This document shows, one piece after another, positions 25,903-35,218 of a stretch of 64,000 nt of DNA. Under the pieces are notes generated by a model. It did no database searches. It worked only from the letters and a program-made list of their open reading frames with translations, and had not been told where the DNA came from. This stretch comes from Arthrobacter sp. MYb229. GTDB taxonomy: Bacteria; Actinomycetota; Actinomycetes; Actinomycetales; Micrococcaceae. Location: assembly GCF_002975405.1 (NCBI RefSeq), contig NZ_PCPS01000009.1, forward strand, positions 1 through 64,000. The letters run 5' to 3'. Position 1 is the stretch's first letter; each line of letters begins with the position of its first letter. The position numbers and the translations under genes are program-made.

Positions 25903-26835
25903 CTATTCGGAAAGCTCCACATGCGCGCCCGGTGCCGGAGCACTGACCATCATGGTGGCGACTCCCACCTCGTCTCCGAGCTGCGTCATCACCTGCTCGG
26001 CGTGTTCGGCATCGCGCACCAGCAGGGCCAAGGTCGGTCCCGACCCGGACACCATGGCCCGCAGCGCGCCGGCGCCTTCGGCGAGGTCCCGCACGGTTCC
26101 AAGTTCCGGAGCCAAGGCCAAGGATGCCTGCGTCAGGTCATTGACCAGAAGCTGCGACAGCGCTTCGGTATCCGATTCCATCAGCGCTTTAATAACCTGT
26201 GGATCGATCTCTTGTGGAACCTCAACACACTGGCCGGCGCGCAGCCGGTCGAGCATCGAATAGACGCGAGGGGTCGATAAGCCAAAACTGGCAGGGATCA
26301 ATACCCACTGCGTCTTGGCACGGGTCAGCAAGGGGGCGAGTTTGTCGCCGATGCCCAGGCCGATGGCCGCACCGCCCATGAGCGCAAAAGGCACATCGGC
26401 GCCGAGCCGGGCGCCAAGCCTGCCAAGCTCTTCACGGTCCAGTCCGGTCCCCCACAGCTCGTTGCAGGCAACGAGAGCAGCCGCGGCATCCGCGGAACCG
26501 CCGCCCATCCCGCCGGCAATCGGTACGCGCTTGGTGATGTGGAGGTTTGCACCCAAGGTGCAACCGGTATGCTCGCGGAGAAGCTCGGCGGCTTTCCACA
26601 CGAGGTTATTTTGGCCCAGCGGGAAATTTTCCGGATCGGCAACTACCGGCGAGCCCGGTTCTAGGCTCAGCTGCAGTTCACCGTCTGCACGCAGTGTGGC
26701 TTCGATTTGCTCCAGCAGGGATACCGCGACATACAGGCTGGCGACCTCATGGTAGCCGTCCTCACGCGGTGGTCCCACCCGGAAATAGCAGTTAATTTTT
26801 CCCGGCGCGGTGGCGATGACGCGTTGCTTGGCCAT
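25903..26835 (-). CDS. ispE: 4-diphosphocytidyl-2-C-methyl-D-erythritol kinase
   Basis: A 310-residue GHMP kinase of the MEP isoprenoid pathway; phosphorylates CDP-methylerythritol. ATAPGKINCYFRVG at the N-terminus and the ATP loop PIAGGMGGGSADAAAAL are diagnostic, and the C-terminal VSGSGPTLALL motif is present. ATG at 26835 is 2 bp after the rsmA stop, so the genes are coupled. The order tatD-rpfB-rsmA-ispE is standard in actinobacteria. Confidence 0.95.
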   Translation of the reverse strand: MAKQRVIATAPGKINCYFRVGPPREDGYHEVASLYVAVSLLEQIEATLRADGELQLSLEPGSPVVADPENFPLGQNNLVWKAAELLREHTGCTLGANLHITKRVPIAGGMGGGSADAAAALVACNELWGTGLDREELGRLGARLGADVPFALMGGAAIGLGIGDKLAPLLTRAKTQWVLIPASFGLSTPRVYSMLDRLRAGQCVEVPQEIDPQVIKALMESDTEALSQLLVNDLTQASLALAPELGTVRDLAEGAGALRAMVSGSGPTLALLVRDAEHAEQVMTQLGDEVGVATMMVSAPAPGAHVELSE

Positions 26836-26837
26836 CG

Positions 26838-27719
26838 TTAGTCTTCGGTCTGCACGAGCGCCGGCACCGTGTGAGCCGCACGAGCAATCGAGATGAATCC
26901 GTCTACGTCCAGCTTCTCCCCGCGCTCCTTCGGGTCGATGCCTGCAGCGTGCAGGATCTGCTCGGCGCGAGCGCCGGATCCGGCCCACCCGGACAGGGCA
27001 GCGCGCAGCGTCTTGCGGCGTTGGGCAAAGGCTGCGTCAATGATGGCAAAGACTTCCTTGCGGTCTGGTGCGTCGCTGCGATCCTTGTCGCGAGTGAAAG
27101 CCACCAGGCCGGAATGGATCTTGGGGGCCGGCCAAAAGACGTTCATGCCAATGACCCCTGCCTTGCGCATGGTGCCGTACCAGGCGCCCTTGACCGAGGG
27201 GACACCGTAGATCTTATTTCCCGGTGTCGCGCACATCCGGTCGGCGACCTCGTCCTGCACCATCACCAGGCCATGGGTGATGGATTCGAAATGCTCCATC
27301 AGGTGCAGCACCACGGGCACTGCAACGTTATATGGGAGATTTGCGACAAGGGCGGTGGGATTGCCCGGAAGCTCGGTGATCTTCATGGCATCGCTGAGGA
27401 TCACCGTCAGGTCCTCTTCGCGGCCCGGACGGAGTTCGGCCATGGTCTGCGGCAACCGCTTCGCAAGCGGCGGGTCGATCTCTACGGCGACCACCTTTGC
27501 CGCGGCATCCATGATTCCGAGGGTCAGCGAGCCGAGGCCCGGTCCGACCTCAAGCACGGTCTCCTCCGGGGCGACATTTGCGGTGGCCACAATCCTGCGG
27601 ATGGTGTTTCCGTCAATGACAAAGTTCTGCCCGAGGGTCTTCGTGGGACGTATCCCAAGCTCCTCGGCCAGTCGACGGATTTCGGTAGCCCCAAGCAGTG
27701 GCAAAGATTCCTTAGACAT
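26838..27719 (-). CDS. rsmA: 16S rRNA (adenine1518-N6/adenine1519-N6) dimethyltransferase
   Basis: A 293-residue KsgA/RsmA enzyme that dimethylates two adenines in helix 45 of 16S r[13 protein letters not shown], the SAM-binding [10 protein letters not shown] and the catalytic [10 protein letters not shown] are all present. ATG 27719 is preferred over GTG 27722; both follow TAGGT. The gene is between rpfB and ispE. Confidence 0.95.
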   Translation of the reverse strand: MSKESLPLLGATEIRRLAEELGIRPTKTLGQNFVIDGNTIRRIVATANVAPEETVLEVGPGLGSLTLGIMDAAAKVVAVEIDPPLAKRLPQTMAELRPGREEDLTVILSDAMKITELPGNPTALVANLPYNVAVPVVLHLMEHFESITHGLVMVQDEVADRMCATPGNKIYGVPSVKGAWYGTMRKAGVIGMNVFWPAPKIHSGLVAFTRDKDRSDAPDRKEVFAIIDAAFAQRRKTLRAALSGWAGSGARAEQILHAAGIDPKERGEKLDVDGFISIARAAHTVPALVQTED

Positions 27720-27761
27720 CACACCTACAATTCTAGTTCAGCGCGCAAGGACTGCTGACGC

Positions 27762-27802
27762 GACGCGACGCGCCCACCCGAATGGGGTGGACGCGTCGCG
27801 TC
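27762..27802 (-). terminator. Terminator/hairpin between rpfB and rsmA
   Basis: GACGCGACGCG(C)CCACCC pairs with GGGTGG(A)CGCGTCGCGTC, a stem of about 18 bp with one mismatch and a short loop, 17 bp beyond the rpfB stop on the minus strand. It should at least attenuate read-through. Confidence 0.75.
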
Positions 27803-27818
27803 AAAAGTTTTCTGCTGC

Positions 27819-29117
27819 TTAGCGCAGCCCGAGCTTGGACGAGCAGTGTGGCCAGTGGCCCCATCCGCCGTTGGCACGCAGCTTCTCAGCGGTAGCAATC
27901 TGTTCCTGAGGGCTGGCCTGGTGTGGCAGCGGCGCGTACTTCGTTCCGCCGGCTCCGCGCCATGACGAAGCGGAGAACTGGAGTCCACCGTAGTAGCCGT
28001 TACCGGTGTTGATCGACCAGTTGCCACCGGACTCGCACTTGGCCAGAGCCGCCCAGGTAGAGGAGATGCTACCGGTTGGAGCCTTGGTCTTGGAGTCCGA
28101 GCTCTTGGAATCCGAGCTTGATTCAGGCTTCTTGGTTCCGACTCGAATAACCTCTGCGACTGGCTCCTTGGTGACCTTGGACTTCAGAACTTCTTCCTCG
28201 CCCTTTTTACCATTGCGGGTTTCCTGGCGAAGCGTCAGTTCACGCTCGCCCTTTTTGCCCTCGGTTTTGACCTTGGTCTTGCCCTTTTCGAGCTTCGAAT
28301 CCTTGACCTTCTCGGTATCAAAACCGATCTCTCGCTTTTCATCCCAAGTCTTCACCGAAACGACGATGACCTCGATCTTGGTGTCGTCCTCGATCTTGGT
28401 GCTGGTCTTCGCGTCCTTGTCGGTGTCTTTACCTACTTGAACGTTGACCTCGTCGTCCTTGTCGAGCTTGACCTTCTGCTCGGCAAGCAGTTCCTTGACG
28501 GTCTGCGCGGTGGTCGAAATCTTCTGCTTCTTCTCGTCGACAAGCAGAGTCACATTTTTAGGGGTGATGATCTCGATTTCGTCGCTGAGGCTGACGAGCT
28601 CGATATCTTCGCCGAGGGATACTTCCGACTTCTCATCCAGCTTCAGTTCGTCCATGACATCCGCCACGGTCATGCCGGTGGTGTGCACTACTCGGTCGGT
28701 GCCGTCGATGCTGACCTGTACCGACTTGTTGCGGCTGATCTCGATGCGCTGCTCATCGGAAAGCTCCGAATCTGCGGCCACGCTCAACTCGTCACGCTCG
28801 TAAACGCTGATGCCTTCCTGCTCAAGGGCATCCTGCACGGTTGCTGCGCGGGTGGTGAAGATCTGCTCATCGCCATCAATGGCCACGGTCACGGACTTCT
28901 GGCCGGAAATATAAAAAACAGCTCCGGCAATGACCACGGCAACAGCCACGGCCTGGGCCAGATATTTGACCCAGCTTTTTTTGAGCAAGTGCATCACGGT
29001 AGTGAGATCCCCATCGTTTGTAGGTCGAACGCCAGGAAGATACTCCCGGTAAGTCTTGCTCAACCGTGGCGGCCAGGCCGCCGGTATAAAATTCAGTTTG
29101 CGCGTCACCCGATCCAC
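27819..29117 (-). CDS. rpfB: Resuscitation-promoting factor RpfB
   Basis: A 432-residue secreted/anchored peptidoglycan hydrolase. After a cytoplasmic N-terminus and one membrane helix (about 50-71) come three DUF348 repeats (SVTVAIDGDEQIFTTRAATV and two more), a G5 domain with many Lys/Glu residues, a Ser/Lys linker, and the C-terminal lysozyme-like Rpf domain (WAALAKCESGGNWSINTGNG, with catalytic Glu in CESGG). It cleaves cell-wall glycan and promotes regrowth from dormancy. The GTG at 29117 lacks a clear ribosome-binding site; ATG 28994 is the alternative. Confidence 0.93.
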   Translation of the reverse strand: MDRVTRKLNFIPAAWPPRLSKTYREYLPGVRPTNDGDLTTVMHLLKKSWVKYLAQAVAVAVVIAGAVFYISGQKSVTVAIDGDEQIFTTRAATVQDALEQEGISVYERDELSVAADSELSDEQRIEISRNKSVQVSIDGTDRVVHTTGMTVADVMDELKLDEKSEVSLGEDIELVSLSDEIEIITPKNVTLLVDEKKQKISTTAQTVKELLAEQKVKLDKDDEVNVQVGKDTDKDAKTSTKIEDDTKIEVIVVSVKTWDEKREIGFDTEKVKDSKLEKGKTKVKTEGKKGERELTLRQETRNGKKGEEEVLKSKVTKEPVAEVIRVGTKKPESSSDSKSSDSKTKAPTGSISSTWAALAKCESGGNWSINTGNGYYGGLQFSASSWRGAGGTKYAPLPHQASPQEQIATAEKLRANGGWGHWPHCSSKLGLR

Positions 29118-29206
29118 GGAGGATCTAGTCCCCTACGGAAATACGGCAACGCACTAGGTTGCGACCGGCTCAGGGCGCGCTCGCAACTCAACGCTTTCCA
29201 ATAACC

Positions 29207-29222
29207 GTAACCGAATTGTAAT
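29207..29222. promoter_or_regulatory. MtrA-box-like direct repeat upstream of rpfB
   Basis: GTAAC, 6 bp, GTAAT resembles the GTAAC-N5/6-GTAAC box of the response regulator MtrA, known to act on rpf genes in other actinobacteria. It lies about 95 bp upstream of the rpfB start. One copy is imperfect. Confidence 0.4.
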
Positions 29223-29265
29223 AATTGGCGCAACCTTTATATGTCGGAAACCACACCCGGCAGGA

Positions 29266-30213
29266 CTACAATGCGCCGTACACCGCACCCGTATTCGCGG
29301 CTAGCTGCTCGCACAATTGAGCTAATTCAGCACCCCTGGTTTCAGCCATAAAGCGGACGGTATGGGGGATCATGTAGCTCGCATTTGGCCGCCCCCGGAA
29401 AGGATGTGGCGTCAGGAACGGCGCATCCGTTTCGACAAGCAACAACTGCGGGTCTGCTAGGCGCAAGGCCTGCTGGAGATCTGTTGAATTCTTGAAGGTC
29501 ACGGTCCCCGAAAATGACATGTACCAGCCGTTGGCATTGCAGATCCGCGCCAGCTCGGCGTCGCCGGAAAAGCAATGGAAAACCACGCGCTCGGGCAACG
29601 GCGCATCGTTCAAGATCCGAACCACATCATGATGTGCGTCACGGTCGTGGATTTGGACTGCTTTTCCATGTTCCACGGCGATCCGCAAATGCTCGCGGAA
29701 GGACTTTTCCTGCGCATGATGCCCCGCTTCGCCCGTTCGGAAGTAATCCAGCCCGGTCTCACCGATGGCCCGCACCCGCTCGTTTGCCGCCAACTCCTCG
29801 ATCTGCTCAATCGCGGCCTCAAGTTCGCCATGCAACGCTAGGCGTGCGGCATCATTGGGGTGGATAGCGATCGCAGCCAAGATGTTTGGAAAGTCCTTGG
29901 CCGCCTGCACGGCGAATTTTGACGATTCCACGTCGCAGCCAACCTGGATCAGCCCCTCCACCCCGACCGCTGCGGCCGCGCTGAGGGCCTGCTGCACACT
30001 GGCATTCACCGAACCATCGCGAAAATCCAGATGCGTATGGTTGTCGATCACCGGTACCGGCAGCGGGGCGGGTGCCTCCGGGTAACGGGTATTTCGTTTG
30101 CTTCCGTTCTTTTCTGTCTTTGCCGAGCGGGCGCGTTCCCCGGTAGGTGAAGAATTCGATTCTTCTGCCGGACGGTACCCCTCGGGAATCCGTGAGAAAT
30201 CGGATTCGCTCAT
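29266..30213 (-). CDS. TatD-family metal-dependent DNase/hydrolase
   Basis: A 315-residue TIM-barrel hydrolase. Metal ligands are seen in VIDNHTHLDF, in the conserved glutamate GETGLDYF, in VQIHDRDAHHD, and in the final TDAPFLTPHPFRGRPN. Residues 1-50 are a polar extension common in this family in Micrococcaceae. ATG 30213 is chosen because the extension from there (YRPAEES to PVPVIDNHTHLDF) resembles relatives; an upstream GTG at 30273 lacks a ribosome-binding site. It heads the tatD-rpfB-rsmA-ispE group. Confidence 0.88.
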   Translation of the reverse strand: MSESDFSRIPEGYRPAEESNSSPTGERARSAKTEKNGSKRNTRYPEAPAPLPVPVIDNHTHLDFRDGSVNASVQQALSAAAAVGVEGLIQVGCDVESSKFAVQAAKDFPNILAAIAIHPNDAARLALHGELEAAIEQIEELAANERVRAIGETGLDYFRTGEAGHHAQEKSFREHLRIAVEHGKAVQIHDRDAHHDVVRILNDAPLPERVVFHCFSGDAELARICNANGWYMSFSGTVTFKNSTDLQQALRLADPQLLLVETDAPFLTPHPFRGRPNASYMIPHTVRFMAETRGAELAQLCEQLAANTGAVYGAL

Positions 30214-30416
30214 CTGCGCACCGGACCTTTCGTCATAAATATTGTCAGTTCTTGGGTCTAATTCTTCCACCACCGGTACACAGGGAAAGAATCAAGGTAT
30301 TTAGAAGCTATTCGTGGAGAAAAGAACCCCATATGATGTGAACACAAGCTACGGGAATTGCTTAGCGTGTCAAAGATGACCTCGGCACGATAAGTTGCCC
30401 AGCCAGGAGAATGCGC

Positions 30417-31379
30417 ATGAGTGCCCACCCAACACTCCCCTTGGTAGATTCGACGTTTAGGTCGAATTACCAACGGATGTTCGATGCTGTGCAGACAGTA
30501 ATCGCGGGTAAGCCCGAAGCAATTACCAACACCATTGTGGTGCTCCTCGCGCAAGGGCATCTGCTGCTCGAAGACGTTCCCGGAGTCGGCAAAACCATGC
30601 TCGCCAAGTCATTGGCCCGCAGTGTCAACGGATCCGTGCACCGAATCCAGTTCACACCGGATCTGTTGCCCAGCGACGTTACCGGCGTCTCGGTGTTCTC
30701 CCCGCAAGATCATGAGTTCACGTTCCATCCCGGCCCAATCTTTGCAAATATCGTGATCGCGGATGAGATCAACCGGGCAAACGCGAAGACCCAGTCCGCC
30801 CTGCTTGAGTGCATGGAAGAGCAGCAGGTCACCGTGGACTCGATTACCCACCCATTGCAGAGGCCATTTATGGTCGTTGCCACACAGAACCCCATAGATT
30901 CGGAAGGTACGTTCGCGCTGCCAGAGGCACAACGGGACAGGTTCATGGGTCGAATTTCGATGGGCTACCCACACCGCGAAGCAGAAATTTCCATGCTCAC
31001 CAGCCACCATGTAGCCGAACCGCTTGACTCGCTGCGCTCAGTGCTTGAGCTCGAACAACTGCGGCAAATGATCGAACAAGTGAGGCAGGTGACCGTTACC
31101 GATCGGTTGAGTGGCTACGTCGTTGATTTGGGTCGGGCCACCCGCGACCATCCGCATATCTCGTTGGGCGCTTCGCCTCGTGCGCTCGTGCAATGGGTCC
31201 GCGCCGCAAAATCCCATGCGGCTATTAACGGACGGGATCATGTATTGCCCGAAGATGTGCGTGGAGTAGCCGAGATGCTGCTCTCGCACCGGCTGATCCT
31301 GACCCGCAGGGCATTATCCGAAGGCGTGGAACCCGCTGCTTTGATCCAGGAGCTTGTTTCCGCCACACCAGTCGGATAG
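30417..31379 (+). CDS. MoxR-family AAA+ ATPase
   Basis: A 320-residue AAA+ chaperone. Walker A EDVPGVGKTMLAKSL, Walker B IVIADEINRANAKTQSALLE and the sensor region ATQNPIDSEGTFALPEAQRD are exact MoxR features. ATG 30417 has AGGAG seven bases upstream; the ATG at 30411 is too close. It leads an operon with DUF58 and transglutaminase genes, the classic MoxR set, which is thought to assemble or activate envelope-associated complexes. Confidence 0.92.
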   Translation: MSAHPTLPLVDSTFRSNYQRMFDAVQTVIAGKPEAITNTIVVLLAQGHLLLEDVPGVGKTMLAKSLARSVNGSVHRIQFTPDLLPSDVTGVSVFSPQDHEFTFHPGPIFANIVIADEINRANAKTQSALLECMEEQQVTVDSITHPLQRPFMVVATQNPIDSEGTFALPEAQRDRFMGRISMGYPHREAEISMLTSHHVAEPLDSLRSVLELEQLRQMIEQVRQVTVTDRLSGYVVDLGRATRDHPHISLGASPRALVQWVRAAKSHAAINGRDHVLPEDVRGVAEMLLSHRLILTRRALSEGVEPAALIQELVSATPVG

Positions 31380-31391
31380 GCAAGGCACGCC

Positions 31392-32714
31392 ATGGAAAAA
31401 ATGCAGCGGTTCGACTCGCGCGATGCTCTGTCGTGGACACGCACGGATTCGACGCCCGCAACGCTACGCCGGTTCCAACTTGACCTGTTCACCGTGCGCG
31501 GCTGGGCAACCTTGTGCAGCGGAGCCCTGTTGATTTTCCTGGCCTACATCCTGGGCCGCCACGAGATGATGGCTTTGGGCATCGGACTGCTGACAGTGGC
31601 CTTGGTCAGTTGGTTGCTGGTATTGCGGCTACGCAATAAATCCAAACTGACCCGCAAACTGCTCACCGCAAATCCGGTGGTCGGTGACATCACCAGGTTG
31701 CAGCTGTCCTGTGCGGAGAATGCGAAGGTCAAGGAATCGCTTCCACCCGAGTTTGGGCCGGGCCCCGAATTCACCGGTCCCGGAGAGACCGTGTACGAGC
31801 TCATCTTCCGCACCCGCGGAATCCATTTGGTGGGCCCGGCAAAGCAAATTCTTTCTGACCCCTTAGGCCTAGTGGACGGCATGGTCGATTCGGGAGATGC
31901 CTTGCCCGTCCCCGTTTGCGCCGAAATTCACCCGCTGGAACGCTTCGCTTCGCTCGGAGACAAGATGCTGACCGGTGACGCACGGTTCTCCCGAAGCACC
32001 ACCGCCGACTACTATGACGTGGCCACCCGTGATTACCAACAAGGCGACTCGATCCGACAGGTTCACTGGAAAGCCACCGCACGGCAGGGCAAGCTCATGG
32101 TGCGTCAAGAAAACCATGTTGCTACTGCCCAGGCATTGTTGGTCTTTGACCGCACCTATGAGCACTGGCATATTAACGGCGCGGACCTGCGTCTGGGGAT
32201 CCCGCAGGGCGACGGCCCTCCGATCCCAAGCAGCCGACGTTTTGAAATGGCGCTCTCCCTGGCCTGCAGTATCGGCCAACGCTACGCCGCCAACGGTTAT
32301 CAATTGCTCTTTAGAGAACTTTCGGGAGAACAGCTGCTCAAGGCCGGCAGCGTCTCGCTGTCTGGGGCTTCCGCCCAGACCGGATTTGAAGACTTTCATG
32401 CCGCGAGCGCCGAAATGTCGCTGCGCGCACCAACTAACGCCGCCGAGGGACCTGAAATTCTCGGAGAGGGATTGCGCAAGCTGCTGCTGGGCTTTCGCGA
32501 CGAACCGGTCATCATGATCCTCGGTGAGCTCCGAACCAATCAGGCCGCGTGGCTGGCAACTCTGGCGCGTTCGGTGCGCCATGTCGAACTGTTCCTGCTG
32601 GTCTCCCATCCGGAGCGCTACCGCGAGGTGCAGCAACACCTGGCCGAGACTGGGTGGAAAGTGCATTTCCTGGCGGCAAACACCAACATCAACGAATTGT
32701 GGTCACGGCCATGA
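31392..32714 (+). CDS. DUF58 (VWA-like) membrane protein
   Basis: A 440-residue protein with two N-terminal membrane helices (residues 38-75) and the DUF58 signature YDVATRDYQQGDSIRQVHWK in the middle. The C-terminal half resembles a VWA fold. It starts 12 bp after moxR, and its stop overlaps the next start (ATGA). It is the usual MoxR partner. Confidence 0.9.
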   Translation: MEKMQRFDSRDALSWTRTDSTPATLRRFQLDLFTVRGWATLCSGALLIFLAYILGRHEMMALGIGLLTVALVSWLLVLRLRNKSKLTRKLLTANPVVGDITRLQLSCAENAKVKESLPPEFGPGPEFTGPGETVYELIFRTRGIHLVGPAKQILSDPLGLVDGMVDSGDALPVPVCAEIHPLERFASLGDKMLTGDARFSRSTTADYYDVATRDYQQGDSIRQVHWKATARQGKLMVRQENHVATAQALLVFDRTYEHWHINGADLRLGIPQGDGPPIPSSRRFEMALSLACSIGQRYAANGYQLLFRELSGEQLLKAGSVSLSGASAQTGFEDFHAASAEMSLRAPTNAAEGPEILGEGLRKLLLGFRDEPVIMILGELRTNQAAWLATLARSVRHVELFLLVSHPERYREVQQHLAETGWKVHFLAANTNINELWSRP

Positions 32715-35119
32715 GCGCCGCAGTGACCCAGCGGCCAGCTCCGAACTCCAGCGCGTCGGGCGCTGGGCCCAAAAAACCCAGGACGCATCACCTGTACGCG
32801 CGATCGCTAGCGGCTGCAGCTCTGAGCCTTGCCCTGCTCGCTGGTTTAGCCTCGCTCAGCGGAGTCGTCCAAGGCGGGGCGTGGTTCGGAGCCTTGATCT
32901 GGCCAGTGGTCTTCATCCATGGCAGCGCCGGGGTATTGCGCTGCATCCGTGGCTGGCACTGGGCTGCATTGCCTGTTGCCTTGCTTGTGGCGGTTGGCGC
33001 GGTCCTGGGGCACCAAACGATGCGCGCCAATCCCCCCTCCATGAGGCTCATCGATTGGTTCGGTGCGCTAGCCTCCGAGGCCGCCATACAGTTCTCCACT
33101 CAGGTGCCCCCGGTGGCCTACTCACGATATGTCGAGTTCGTTCTGCTTTTGCTCGCGGTGGTGCTGAGCCTCGTGGTCGAGGTTCTCGCATCATTCAAGC
33201 GCCTAGCGCCACTGGTGATCATGCCATTGTGCTTCGCCCCGGTGATCGCGTCGCTGTTCAAGCAAGAAGGGGCGGGCATCGGCTATCTCGTGCTGATGAC
33301 GCTGGCAATACTTGGTTATTTCGCACTGCTCCCCTATATTTTCCGTTCCGAGCCTACAGGCGCGGGATTACCTGCGAAACGACAGGTGGGAATCCTCGCC
33401 GTCACCGCTGCCGCGTGCGCCCTCGCGATGATTCTCAGCGGCCTGTTCATGCCGGGCTTTCGCAATGGCATGCTCCCCGAAGGCACTCGGCCTTCCGGCG
33501 ACCTCTTAGCCAGCAACGTTGACCCGCTGCTCAATCTGGGCCGAGATCTCAGAGCGAACAATGGAAGCGTCGCTTTTAGCTATCTCACCAGTTCTGCTGA
33601 ACCGGTATATCTGCGTACCTCGATTATCGAAGATCTGAGCGCCACCCGCTGGGAACCGAGCGAAGATTTGCTCCAATCCGCGTATTTTGGGGACACCGCG
33701 ATGGACACCGATGCCGACATTTTCAACGGAACCCCCGAGCTCACCCAATTGACTTGGGATGGGCAGGTCAGCAGCCCTAGTCTGCCGCTGCCAGACCGCA
33801 GTTTTTATATCACCGGCATCAATGGTTCCTGGAACTGGACCAAGCAGACCTCCGTGGCTCGGCTCAGCGGGGATGCCATGGCCGAAACAGGCCAAGTCAC
33901 CGTGGGACACACGCAAATGAATTTGAGCGCGGAGATGGCGCGCAATCTTGGCTACTTTGGCGGCGAGCTGACGAATGAAATAGCGAATGTAAATCTTTCT
34001 ATGCCCGAGGACCTCGACGGCGAATTCGACCAATTGCTGCGCCAGACGCTCGCCGAAGCCTACGGCGCGCAGGGCCCCCCGGCGAACGACTTCGATAAGG
34101 CCGTCGCCATTCAGGATTTCCTGCGTTCGGCTTCTTTCGGATATTCCGAACGCACGCCGCTCCGCGAAGGCTATGACGGAGCTAACCGGCAGGTAATTAA
34201 GGCGTTCCTGGATCGCCGTCAAGGTTACTGCGTACATTTCGCTTCCACGATGACCCTGCTGGCACGAGCGTCCGGGATCCCTTCGCGCATCGTGGTCGGC
34301 TATGCCCCCGGCGAGCCAACCGGTGAGACGTTTAATGCTGCTGACCTTGCCGAAGGCAACGGGATCGGGCGCAATGTGCCTCCGGAAGTTGAATTCACCG
34401 AATATGAGGTAACCGGCCAACAAGCCCATGCCTGGCCCGAATTGTTCCTCCCGGGGATCGGCTGGGTTCCTTTTGAACCGACCCCCGGCCAAGGTCAGGC
34501 ACCTGACTACGCCCCGGGGGCAACGCCCAACGAAACGCCGCAAGAGGTGCCCGAGGAACTGAATCCTTCCGGTGCCCCGGAACTCGATGACCCGGAGGCC
34601 GAGGAAAGCGCAACCGCCAACGCGCCGCAACAAAATACCGTGCAGGCCGAAGACTATGGCTGGATGATCGTGCTTGGAGTCTTGGTGATCGCCTTGCTAC
34701 TGGCGGTTTTCCCCTGGAAGCGCGCTCGATTGCGTCGGCGCAGAATCGAACAAGTTCTTGCCGGCGGTGCCGAGAGCGCCCAGGCATTATGGGATGAGCT
34801 GCGTGCTCTGGGTGCGGACGTCGGCAGCCCCGCAGGTGAGCAAGAATCGGTCAGCGACTACACCCTGCGCTTGGCCGAGAACCACCAGCAGCTTGCAGCA
34901 CCCTTGTCCAGGCTTCGCGAAGGAATCCAGGCGAGCTTCTACGCTCATCGACACCCGGATGGGGTACAAGGCGCCGAACTTGCAGCCGCGCTGGAACAGC
35001 TCGCTGCCCAACTAGGCCGCGAGCTGCACGGCACGCAACGCGTGCTCCGCTTCTGCTTCCCGGCTTCCCTGCGCGAGCGGCAACTGCGCGAGGCAAGTGG
35101 GTTCACCAACGCACAGTAA
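32711..35119 (+). CDS. Transglutaminase-like membrane protein (TgpA type)
   Basis: An 802-residue protein. Six or more membrane helices fill residues 30-230. An extracellular part holds the transglutaminase core: FLDRRQGYCVHFASTMTLLA (catalytic Cys), then QQAHAWPELFLPGIGWVPFEPTPG (His and Asp-like positions). A Pro/Glu-rich linker, a last helix (WMIVLGVLVIALLLAVFPW) and a basic/helical C-terminal domain follow. ATG 32711 overlaps the DUF58 stop. It probably cross-links or cleaves envelope peptides. Confidence 0.9.
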   Translation: MSAAVTQRPAPNSSASGAGPKKPRTHHLYARSLAAAALSLALLAGLASLSGVVQGGAWFGALIWPVVFIHGSAGVLRCIRGWHWAALPVALLVAVGAVLGHQTMRANPPSMRLIDWFGALASEAAIQFSTQVPPVAYSRYVEFVLLLLAVVLSLVVEVLASFKRLAPLVIMPLCFAPVIASLFKQEGAGIGYLVLMTLAILGYFALLPYIFRSEPTGAGLPAKRQVGILAVTAAACALAMILSGLFMPGFRNGMLPEGTRPSGDLLASNVDPLLNLGRDLRANNGSVAFSYLTSSAEPVYLRTSIIEDLSATRWEPSEDLLQSAYFGDTAMDTDADIFNGTPELTQLTWDGQVSSPSLPLPDRSFYITGINGSWNWTKQTSVARLSGDAMAETGQVTVGHTQMNLSAEMARNLGYFGGELTNEIANVNLSMPEDLDGEFDQLLRQTLAEAYGAQGPPANDFDKAVAIQDFLRSASFGYSERTPLREGYDGANRQVIKAFLDRRQGYCVHFASTMTLLARASGIPSRIVVGYAPGEPTGETFNAADLAEGNGIGRNVPPEVEFTEYEVTGQQAHAWPELFLPGIGWVPFEPTPGQGQAPDYAPGATPNETPQEVPEELNPSGAPELDDPEAEESATANAPQQNTVQAEDYGWMIVLGVLVIALLLAVFPWKRARLRRRRIEQVLAGGAESAQALWDELRALGADVGSPAGEQESVSDYTLRLAENHQQLAAPLSRLREGIQASFYAHRHPDGVQGAELAAALEQLAAQLGRELHGTQRVLRFCFPASLRERQLREASGFTNAQ

Positions 35120-35138
35120 TTTGCGAGATTAATTGCCT

Positions 35139-35170
35139 GAAGCCCAACACCTGAAAAGGCGTTGGGCTTC
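35139..35170. terminator. Terminator between the transglutaminase gene and gabD
   Basis: GAAGCCCAACACC pairs with GGCGTTGGGCTTC (one mismatch), loop TGAAAA, between convergent genes. Confidence 0.75.
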
Positions 35171-35218
35171 ACTGGCTAGTACCGTCCGCCAACTACTCGC
35201 GGCCGTTGATCACCGAAA

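Noticed and set aside
29118-29265. Possible c-di-AMP (ydaO) riboswitch before rpfB
   Set aside because: The leader is only about 150 nt and I cannot find the conserved ydaO core segments.
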